From contig JAAEAF010002763.1 in assembly GCA_011037195.1 (NCBI GenBank), forward strand, positions 1-64,000: a stretch of DNA of 64,000 bases, given 5' to 3'. The notes beneath the pieces were generated by a model that was not told the DNA's origin, searched no databases, and was given only the letters and a program-made list of their open reading frames with translations. Origin of the DNA: Triatoma infestans (taxonomy: Eukaryota; Arthropoda; Insecta; Hemiptera; Reduviidae). Numbering within the stretch: position 1 is the stretch's first letter; each line of letters opens with the position of its first letter. This document shows positions 45,245 through 55,700 of the stretch, piece after piece. Made by a program: the position numbers and the translations under genes.

Positions 45245-47417
45245 GCTAGTTTTTGTTTTTTTTTAGTTATTTTAAAAACCTTCCTCAGAATTGGCAATTA
45301 TATCTGGTCCACCTCTTTAACAAAGTTCTCGAACAGGAAAAAGTTCCTGATATTTGGGCGAAATCTATAGTTTCTATGATATATAAGAAAGGTGATAAAA
45401 CAATGCCTGATAACTATAGACCAATTTCTTTGCTGTGTGGTATATTAAAAATATTTACTCAGATAATATTGGAAAGATTGATTGTATGGGATGAGGGTGT
45501 GTTTGCTTGCCTGAAAGTCAGTGTGGCTTTAGAAAAGGCCCTCATGTGTAGATAACCTGTTTGTTTTAAATACCATGATTCAACTAAAATTGGACTACAG
45601 AAAATTTGATCTATTCGCTATCTTTGTAGACTATAAGAAGGCATTCGATTCTGTGAACCATAGCAGACTATGGCTCAAGTTGAGTCAAATGGGCATTAGT
45701 GGAAAATTAATAAGGATACTTAAAAGTATCTATGATAATGCAACATTAAGAGTCAAAAGCTGTGGGGTCTGTATCCGATGAGGTACCTGTCACTAAAGGG
45801 GTGCTGCAGGGCGAAGTCCTGTCTGGGTACTTGTTTAGTCTTTTTACAAGTGACATTGAAGAATTCTTTAGAGCGAGAGGTGCCTCTGGCATCCCAATTT
45901 CCCCAGGTAAAAATATATTTCTTTCGCTATATGCAGATGATAGCGCGTTTTGTGCTGATTCGAAGCCTGACCTATGAAAAAACTTGAAATCCTTGTCAAG
46001 TATTAATCAGCCAGTATTAATCAGCTGGAAGTAAATACTGTTAAAACAAAAATTATACACTTCCATAAAGGCCGCCCAAAAAAGATAAAAAAATTGTATT
46101 CTTTGGGTGAGGAGGTGGAAGTTGTATCAGCCTTAGACTGCTTGGGAATTAGATTCTCAAATTCTGGTTTGTCCCACCTCGCTTCCAAATTAGCCGCATC
46201 CAGGTCCTCATCTGCTGTTGGCTCAGTGTTAGAAATATGCCGCAAGGGCAAAATTAGATCAATGGAATGTAGAAGTAGGGTCAATGATGCTATTTCCACG
46301 AGTACTCTCTTTTACGGGGTTGAAATCTGGGGGTTGAGATATCTATCTGAAATAGAAAAAGCGCACCTGGAGTTTTATAAAAAGCTCTTTTCGTTAAATA
46401 AATGTACACCTACCTGGCTTATCGAACTGAATTTGATCTGCTGCACTCCAATTATAATGTGGTCAAATCAGCGTTGTTCTGGATCTACAAACTCCTTGGT
46501 ATGCAAGACTATAAACTACCTAAGTTATGCTTTTTGAAGCTAAAAAATATTCACTTTAGCCATAAGTAATCGGTAAAGTACAACTGGTTTTCGCAGTTGG
46601 ATTATTTATTGAGTTTAATTGGCTCAAATGACATCCTACTTGAAACAGACCCCACAGTCTTTAAAAATTCTATCTCTGGAACACTAAATAGATATTAGGA
46701 ATTCCAAAAGTTAAAAGACCTAGAACTAATGCACTCAGCAAAGTACAGCCCTATTTATAACGATATACTTGCCTCAAGTTCGGTTTGCCAATATTCTAGC
46801 GAATTGAATTTACCATTTGTTATGGTGAAACTAGTCACACAATTGAGGCTTTCGAGCAATTACTAGATCAAATTGTCAGTGAAAAATGTCACACACCTAA
46901 TAAAACCTAAGGAAATATGCACAATATGCGGGCGTAATGATGTGGAAGATTTGTACCATTTAATGAATCCGGTTTGTGAATCTCTTCGTAATCAGTACAT
47001 ACCGCAGGTCAAGAATGTATCAGTGGAGCAGTTCCACAATGTGTTCGTTTTTAAGTACGAAAATGAAATTAAACAATTATATCTTTTCACAATTAATTGC
47101 CTCAAAACACGATCATTTATATTAAATGAATAGTTTACAATGTGAGAGATTGATTATATACGTATATCGCCACTTTTTGTCGGTTTATCTTCCTGTATTT
47201 ATAAATTATACACTTGTTATTTAAAATATGGATACAATGCAGTGGCTGTGTACTTACTGTTATTACTCTACATTTTGCATTGTATTGTTATATATTGTAT
47301 TGTTTATATATTCTAGCCTCTCTTTTCTTACTATGTTGTCCACTGTATTTGACCAGTCTTTATTTGTATGGGGTATGTCCCCAAGACAAATTATTAATAT
47401 AAATAAAAATAAATAAG
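45245..47417 (+). mobile_element. 5'-truncated non-LTR retrotransposon (Daphne/Crack/L2-like)
   Basis: RT pieces in several frames: VPDIWAKSIVSMIYKKGD, NYRPISLLCGILKIF, FAIFVDYKKAFDSVNH, VTKGVLQGEVLSGYLF and LYADDS (45,928-45,942). Then come KTKIIHFHKG, LDCLGIRFSNSG, FYGVEIWG and a terminal finger CTICGRNDVEDLYHL (46,918-46,962). It ends in an AAAT-type tail at 47,398-47,417. The GVLQGE phrase suggests the Daphne/Crack/L2 branch. Frameshifts near 45,550, 45,770 and 45,980 inactivate it. Confidence 0.82.
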
Positions 47418-48611
47418 TAAAAATTGCAGCTCTTTGTATGTGCAGTTGATACAGTAAGTTTCAAGAAAATCATTGGAACCGTTTTACAGAAGATTTCAAT
47501 AACGTTAAAAAAACATTCAGTAAAGTGGCAATTCCGGTTGAGGAATTGTAGTGGAAGAACGAAATGAAAAATAATAGTTTTTAAAAATAATTTAGAATAT
47601 TTTATAATGTGAATTTAACTTCAAAAAGAGTGTATTTTAGTGTCAGGTACTGTAAATTGGGATCATGGCAAATAGAAAAACAAAGGCACAAAATCCCGTT
47701 AGGGTAAATCTTTTGTACAAGAAAATTCCCCCGCCAGAGAGAGAGAGAGCAATTCCAAAGAATAGAGAAAGCCATCAGCTTTGAAATAGTTCAGTTCAAA
47801 AAAGTCTGCACTTAGCCTTCAAACAACTAAGTCGCATTCTGCTTCCAAAGCCAGAACACTTCAGGAATCGCTCTTCCTAGTATCAGTGCCAGATATAAGT
47901 TAAAACATAAGAGCTTTGCATTAGTCTTGATAAATACTTAATTTCTTAAACATAATAGTGTGATATTGTAAAATACTTAAATTTACTAAGAGATAATATA
48001 ATTATTTATAAAGCAGTGGTGCTTTCTTGATTATTCTTAATACTTCTATCTCCAACGTACTTACAAGCCCTTTTCACTAAAACGCTCGTGCTACTTACTA
48101 CAAACACATCATCACACCATAACATTACAGAATTTTGACAGATAACGTACTTTCCATTGGGTGATACCTAAACGGAATATCAAGTTTGAACTTTCTACGA
48201 TTTTTTGTTTTTTAGCTATGTTGTTCACATACACACACACACACACACCATTTTCTAAAAACCACTTTTTTTGGAATCAGGTGACTTCAAAACGGATATT
48301 TCCGGTGAAAACTCGATATCGAAAATTCGGCACGATTACAATACTTCCTCTTACTAGGAGTAAGAGAAAGTAATAGTCATTAACAAAAGAAAAGGGTCAA
48401 AGAAAAAAAGAAATTTGCAATTTTGAAAAAGTTTGTTTTTTCGAAGTTTTGGACGTCTTTGTTGTTCTTCTTCAGGAACTGCCATGGAAAGGACTTAAAT
48501 CCTTATTTCATTAGCAACGGCCAAAATTATGTAATACTATTAAAGTCAGTTAAAAAAAAGTTATATGCAAAGTGCCTTTTTTTATTGAAATTATTTCAGT
48601 TTCCTACGAGT
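47418..48611. repeat. Reverse modular copy and unassigned sequence
   Basis: 47,418-47,550 and 48,120-48,372 are reverse leader and module pieces ending AGTAAGAGAAAGTAATAG. 47,560-48,120 has no recognisable gene; 48,373-48,611 is unassigned. Confidence 0.6.
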
Positions 48612-48779
48612 TTTTCCTAAAAACATACAGACAACGTAGTCACAATAGATCTTCTGACATACGCAGAAATCCTTCAATCTTACTGCAATTCAGTTTACAA
48701 CTGGTACATTTCAAAGCCACAATTTATGAAAGCAAACATTTTCAGTAAGAAAAAATAATAAAACAACTATTAAATTTGT

Positions 48780-48955
48780 TGTGGTGGTTGGTTCCAAAAA
48801 TACACCTCAGTTAGTGTGAAACTAAGTCTCTGTACGAGTCTGTGTTGGCACACTGTCTGAAAAACGCATCCTGAAGATGGGCGAACGCCCGAAACCGGTC
48901 GATGACCACAAAATGAAGCAGACTACCACGGAAAATGTCTCTGACAACTATTAAA
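48780..48955 (+). repeat. Hammerhead-bearing repeat, single arm
   Basis: Shares GTTGTGGTGGTTGGTTCC, CACACTGTCTGA, the ribozyme-like core and ACCACAAAATGAAGCAG with the 41.2-41.46 kb palindrome. It interrupts sequence that is continuous near 23,040 in unit 1, so it arrived after the duplication or was lost from unit 1. Confidence 0.75.
48867..48904 (+). ncRNA. Hammerhead ribozyme-like motif (type I), locus 2
   Basis: Identical to the 41,365 motif except for the two stem III loop bases (GAAACCGGTC rather than GAAACTGGTC), a change that leaves all core bases and pairings intact. It lies in a repeat that was dropped into the inverted left edge of duplication unit 2. Confidence 0.6.
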
Positions 48956-49489
48956 TCCTAGGATTCTTTGGATTCCTAATCATTCTCGGGTTTCAACTTC
49001 GGATCCTGCATTATTTTTAACAGAATAACAAAAAAAAAAAATAATTAACTCACTGGAAACGAACATGTTGCTCCATAATTGTTTTGTTCGGTGCATAATA
49101 ACTTTTCTGTTGTCATTAAATAATGGAAAAAAAATAAGTGATGATAATTTATCAATTAGACGTTCACCTAACCAGCAATTTCTGGTTGATAACCATAACA
49201 CAGGAGATTATATTCAAATAGCTAGCCCGTTTATACCTTACCGTTAATAGGATAATCATTGAAAATCACAAACAAATTATTAATTTAAAAATATTTTAAA
49301 TTATTAAAAATATTTTTTTTTTCTTAGAATTTGAGTATAAATAATTTACTTGGCCTTATTTCTGTTCTTTAGTCTGTCAATTTCTACCTAGATCTGCGAA
49401 ATTAATAGAAATAATTAGAAGAAAGTTTGTTTGTATTGTAACGCAGCCACTGGTGAATCATAGCAAATTTGTATGGTAGAGAGCAAACT

Positions 49490-49680
49490 TTATAGTCACA
49501 TTGTGGTTGGCTCCGGATAATTGCAAAACATAAGATTTTTTCTGTAATTGCCTGCTTTATTTTTGTGATAATCGTCTGGTTTTAGGGTACGCCCATCTTC
49601 AGGATGTTTTGATAAACAGTATAATATCACAGATTTGCATAGACTGTAAATCCCGGATTTTATAGTCACAGCTAGGAGAG
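49490..49680 (-). repeat. Diverged hammerhead-bearing repeat upstream of Tret1 copy 2
   Basis: Counterpart of 23,520-23,700 in the duplication. CTGAAGATGGGCGTACC remains but stem II has lost its partner bases (CCTAAAAC) and stem I is mismatched, so it is further decayed than in unit 1. Confidence 0.65.
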
Positions 49681-49776
49681 CAAGCAAGTTTTATATACTT
49701 GCTTTTGACATCCTATAAGCTGCTCTCTAACTATGTAGGATTTTGTAGGACCACTCGAGTAGTATTGAGCTGGAGT

Positions 49777-49792
49777 ATGGACGCAAACCAAG
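49777..49792 (+). pseudogene. Micro-exon 1 of Tret1 copy 2, out of frame
   Basis: ATG GAC GCA AAC CAA G followed by the consensus donor GTAAGT. It is one base longer than in copy 1. Spliced to 50102 it reads out of frame and stops before the main Met, so here it can only be 5' UTR. Confidence 0.45.
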
Positions 49793-52700
49793 GTAAGTTC
49801 CACACATCAATTCTGCCAATATTAGGACCTTGGTAATATTAGGCTATGATATCTGCAAGGACGTCAAGTTTACAGAAGAAGTTGCTAGTCAACTTTCTTC
49901 AAAGGGTTAGAGCGAAATAATTGTGGTAAGCAAAGGGTTAGGTAATAAAAATAGGTGCTTAGTTGTTCGAAGTGTGGACGGGAAATCCTCAAAATCGCTA
50001 TCGCTAAAGAAGTCATTAGATCATTTATAAACCAGTGTTTGCATATAAGTACAATAATTCTCGAGATTATTCTAAATATTTGCTTTCTTGTTTGTTTACA
50101 GACAGAAGAGGAGAGAGAAGGTGCCCTTACAAGGAACAATGAGGCAGACTGTGGACAGAAGTCAGGTGACCTTAATGTCCGATGGCGTTAAAGCAAGTAA
50201 ATTTCCACAATACATAGCTGCTCTCATTGTAACCATCGGCGGGTTGGCAATGGGTACAACACTTGGTTGGACTTCACCAACTGAGCTACCTCTGAAAGCC
50301 GGAGAGTATGGTTTTGAGGTGAATAATGTACAGTTTCCATGGATTGGATCATTGATGTCAGTTGGAGCTGTATTCGGTGCAGCTTTCACGGGAACAATAA
50401 CTGATAAAATTGGTCGCAAGAATACTATAATTGGCATAATAATACCATCAATAGTCGGCTGGGCGCTCATGATCTGGGCAGTCAATGTAAGTTTTGTTTA
50501 CTTATTTATTTTTTTTATTGCCAATTGCAATCTCTCTACTAAAATAGCGCTGGGAGGAACAAGTTTATTTCGCATTTCACTAACATTCTACAAATGGGAA
50601 AGTATAGATTGCAACTTAATTTCGCACATTAAGGAAGCATAAAACATCACAGTCACATGCCTCACAACTTAAACCGCATGTAGTGTCTCTGTCTTTACAG
50701 TAATTGTCTGCTCGGCAGACACCCAAGGTGCGGTGGCGAACGTACGCCAAGAAGCGAAATGAAAGAAGCAGAGAAAAGGCGATAATACAAACTAGTAAAG
50801 AAAATATGATTAAGAGAAAAAGGGGTAAAACTTACCTTGAGATGATGACGATCGAAGGGCAGCAGGCGACGGTGAAGGCGATCAGTAAAGGGTAAAGGAA
50901 AATGGCGCGGATGTGTATGTGCTATGCAGGCGTGTGTGTGGCGAAAGAAAGGATATCAGGTGATAGAGGAACGGAGTTAGAGTGCTCCGTGGAAGCGGAG
51001 GACGCTGCTGTTGAACTGCCAGACGAATGTGCGTACAGCCAAGTGCGAACGATGTATCCTCTTGAAGGTGAGGGCGCGAGAAGTGCTTCTTATTATTCAC
51101 CGAGAAAAAATAAGTGAAACTATCCCGGTGACTAGGCGCGTATAGGCGAATAAATGTACTGGCACTACTAACTGCGTAGAAAGAAGCGGAAAACAACCTG
51201 CTCAGGCGAGATATAGCGGGAAAGTGGCCAGAGCTCAGCGTTGGCCGGATGTGCCAACGGAAGTAGTGGGGAAAGGAATATGAGGCGGAGTGATGCAATA
51301 TGTAGGAAGAACTAAACATAGTAATTACAAAATATGGGAGAATAAAGCGGAAGTGGCTAATGGTACGGAGAATGCGCGCATACGCACGGGCGGATGCACG
51401 TGTGCGTGAGCAGGAGAGCTGGGCGCAATAACCACCGACCCAACAGTAATGGTTGAACGTTTGAAGAACCAAGACTTGTTGAAGCAAACAAGTGTGACCC
51501 GAGACTGATGTTCCAGTTTTCAATATTAATTTTGTACGTTTAATAATAGAGCATCTTGTGTATAATAGAGAACATCTGCGCAACTATGATCGATCTGCAC
51601 AAATACAAGTATGTGGTAAAAGGTTTCCTCTCAGGGCTTTGAATTACTCGAGGACTTCGGAAGAAGCTAGGTCTAGAAGACAAAAGTTTGCTTTGGGCCA
51701 AAATGTTTATGTTCCGGAGTTCCCGGTCACCCATCGCAAAACTCCTAAGAAGCCATGGCGTATGAATGGAATAATACTTGTCGTTAAACCAGAAAAACTT
51801 CGCTTTCTTTTCTCTCTTTCTCTCCTGTTACTTTCACTTTCTCTCTCATTAGGAATTTATTTTATTATATTCTCTGAAATCAGAGAATATGTATGAATGT
51901 AAATTACAATCTTTCTTTCTCTCTTGTTTTCACACTACTCGCAAAACTTTCTGCCCAATGCTTACTGCCGCCTATACAGTAAAAATTATTTTCGACATAA
52001 TATAAGTTCCTTATTTCTTTTTAGTATTCGATGTTCTGCAAATGGTGTAATTTAAAAATATCATTGCAGTATCTCCAAAAAAAAAAAAAAAATCCACATT
52101 AACTACCCATAAGGCTCTGTAACTGTAATAATCACTTTTCTTAACAATAGTTCGATCAGCCTACTCATAGTGCAAGACTCTCGTTACAATTTCTCTTTTC
52201 TTCCTAATTTTTCTCAGCTCATATAGGCAGTCGTTAGTTCATCTATCAATGTTTTCTACAGCCCAACATAAAACACAGATAACAAAACTATATTGGATTT
52301 GTCTTTAAAAATAGAATTTCCCAAGGGGACAGCAAAAAAGGTGTCTGTGGTACAATTGTATTATATATATATATTTTTTTTTTAATTTTCCAGCCTTACA
52401 TGATGATGGTCGGAAGGGTGATACTCGGCTTGGCCAGTGGTGCCTATTCTGTCTCCTGTCCCATGTACACAAACGAAATCAGTGAAATTGAGATTAGAGG
52501 TACTCTAGGCACATATTTCCAACTTCAGATTACCATCGGCATTTTGTTATCGTACGTCATCGGAGCCGTGGTATGTAATAATTTATTGTCAGAATTAATA
52601 TGCATCCGTAATTAGTTAATATGCAACTCTATTTTTGTTTTAGGTGCCAGTGTTTTGGCTTTCAGTGATCTGTGGCATTATACCTATTGTATTGTCAGTG

Positions 52701-55700
52701 TTGATGATATTCATGCCGGAAACTCCTTACTATTTGCTAATGAAACATGATGTAGATAAGGCTCGTCATTCACTGCAAAAACTAAGAGGGAAGAAATATA
52801 ATATTGACGGAGAAATAGAACAATTCCAAGCTACCATAGAAAGAGTAATTTAATCTTAACTGCTTTTAAATTTTAATTATTTTCGAATTACCTAAAACAA
52901 AATATGAAATCTATCATAGTTCATTAATCTTTATCTGCAGACCTTTGCATTTTGTTAGTAATTCCACCATTTTTTGTACTTTCTCTTGCTGCTATGAGGA
53001 AGTAGTATTCTACTTCTAACTACTAATGCTATGAGTATAGTAGTTAGGTTATGGCGCTGATTGAGAGTGATGGTTTCAAATGTTCTGTTTGTTTGTAAAA
53101 AGGTAATATTAGTGAAAATATTGTTTCATGTGGTGGTAAATGTGGTATAATGATTCACCTACAATGTTTAGAAATGAAACAAAGTGAAAAGAAGGCACTA
53201 CAGGAGTGTAAGCAACTGTATTGGCTATGTTGTAATTTATTGTGACAAAGTAGACGTTAGTGTTTTCACTGAAAATTTTGTTAGAAATATGATGATGACT
53301 ATTACTTCCTTAGTTAAGGAAGTAAAATATCTGAAAAAGAAAGTAGGCAATAATAATGAGGCAGCCAGCTCATGCGATTGTACTCCTTTATAACAGACGA
53401 AATGTTACATGTGACCGAGAATCAAAAGGTTTTAAGAAGGGAACTAGATGTAATTAAAATCACAAATACACAGAGGAAAGAAGAAGGTCTCACTACTAAT
53501 TCTAATGAGTATCACTTTGAAAACATAACCTCTCGACGAGGAAAATACTCAAAACTTAACTCAGTAAATGAAAATAAAGATATAAATGTATTACAGGATG
53601 AATTACATAACTGCAGCATGCCTGAATTGACTCTACATGTTACTGCTACATTTACTGTACTAGTTAAAGAAAATCACAACTCTGTTTATTGCACAAATGA
53701 TATAATTGAAAGAAAGGAAAATGGGGATATTAAATCCTATGCAGCAGCTGTGGGCGTCAGTTCTGTCAAAAAAGCGAGTGTTAATATAGCTAAAGAAGAG
53801 TTGTGGACAGTAGTGAAGCCCAAAAAGACATTTGAAAGGAAAATCATAGTTGGAAAATCTCAGAATCCTACAAAATTAATCGGGGTAAAAAAAGCTTGGC
53901 TACACCTTGGAAAATTGAAAGAAGGAACAACAGTGGAAGATGTTGAGACCTTTCTGGTAAAATATTTTCCAGGAATAAATGTCTCAGTAAGTAAATTGGA
54001 ATCCAAAGGAAGAAATTGTAGTTTCAGGCTTGGAGTGGACTACCACTTGAAGGATGCACTTTTGGAGAGTGATGTCTGGCCCTGTAATGTTACTCTGAGA
54101 CGTTTTTTATTTCCTCGACGAGTAGCAGTATTGCCAAGTTAAAGGTAATTAACATTATGCATCAGAATATACAGGGTTTAGGCAATAAGTTAGCACAAGT
54201 AGAAGATATTCTAAACTCCAATGACTATGACATCTTATGTCTATCAGAGCACTGGTTGGTCACAAATAAAATTGATAAATATGTCCCCAGAGGCTACTGT
54301 CTGGCCTCTGCCTTCTGTCGAGCCAAGGCTGTACATGGTGGAGTTGCAATTTATATAAAAAAGTGCTGCAATTTTAAAGTTCTAGAGAAAATCAACTCTT
54401 TATCGGTGGAATCAATTTGTGAAATAACTGCTATTGAAATTCAAAATATCATAATTGTTATTATATACCGACCACCTAAAAGCGACTGTGATATGTTTGT
54501 TAATATTATAGATAATTTATTTGATTACATTAGTAAAAGTAAGAAAAAGGCTGTGATCTTAGGAGATTTTAATATTAATATTTTAGTTAGTAATAAGTTA
54601 GTCTTAGATTTCAAAAATATTTGCTATAGTTATGGTTTTTTATTACTATTAGTGAATGTACTAGGTTAAATTCGTGTGTAGATAATATTGTTACAAATGT
54701 TAGTTCAGATCAGTGTCAAGTTGGTGTAAAGAATTATCATGTAAGTGATCACCTCGGCCAATGGATTAAAGTTTACTATGAACCTGAAGTAACAGAAAAA
54801 AAAGTAAACATTACCTGTGTAAAATCAATGAAAGAGGAGTATCTTCTATTATTTAATTACTTACTCCATCATGAGAACTGGGAATACTTACTACCATCTG
54901 GTGATGTAGAAGAGGTTTTCCAAGCATTTATTTCTATTCTAGTTAGTTATTTTAATTACGTTTTCCGGAAGTACCAGTGTTAAAGGAAAAATCCAAGACA
55001 GCATGGTTTTCAAAAGACTTAAAGCGTCAGAAAGAAATATTGGACTTAATGTATGATGTAGTAAAAACTAATGGAAACAAGGTTATAACTATTATAAAAA
55101 TTTCAAGAAAACTTATAGTGATGCAAAAAGATAACGGTAAGTTCTTTATAAATTCAGAAAATAAGAATAAAGCTGCTTGGAAGATTATTAATGGAAATAA
55201 GAAAATGAATAATAATACTACAATACAAGCAGAGGAGTTTAATAATCATTTTCTGAAGGTTTCAGGAACTACCTCTTCAATTAAGGATACTTCATGTAGC
55301 AGTGTTGCATACCATCAGAAATTATATTCTAGTGAATTTAAAATGAGTGAAGTAAGTGAGGAGAATGTGCTCAAAGTAGTAAAAGAAATGAAGGGTAAGA
55401 AAAGTACTGATCACTTTGGTTTTTCCAATTATTTTATTAAAAAAACAATACATTCTTATATAAAATTCTTGACGAATTTAATAAATCGCAGTATCAAAGA
55501 AGGTAGCTTCCCTAAGGTTCTAAAAATTTCTAAAGTTATACCTGTGTTTAAAAATGGAAACAGTGATGATGTACATAACTATCGACCAATATCATTGGTT
55601 TCGGTTTTATTGAAAATAATAGCGAAGCAACTGTTGAAATATCTGGAAGATAACAGCATAATTAGCAAGTCTCAATTTGGGTATAGAGAAAATTACAACG

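Larger units (their letters stand above)
48612..49440 (-). repeat. Inverted counterpart of 22,556-23,200
   Basis: Read on the minus strand, the segment matches unit 1 in order: ATTTCTGCGTATGTCAGAAG, the CGGATCCTG-like word, TTCGTTTCCAGTGAGTTA, AACGTCTAATTGATAAATTA and GGTAAGGTATAAACGGGCTA. The rest of unit 2 is in direct orientation, so the edge was flipped. Confidence 0.8.

Noticed and set aside
50882..51583. A 233-codon open frame on the minus strand over the 738-bp insertion
   Set aside because: It crosses the insertion boundary into ordinary intron sequence, shows no recognisable domain, and its length follows from the higher GC content of the insert, which makes stop codons rarer.
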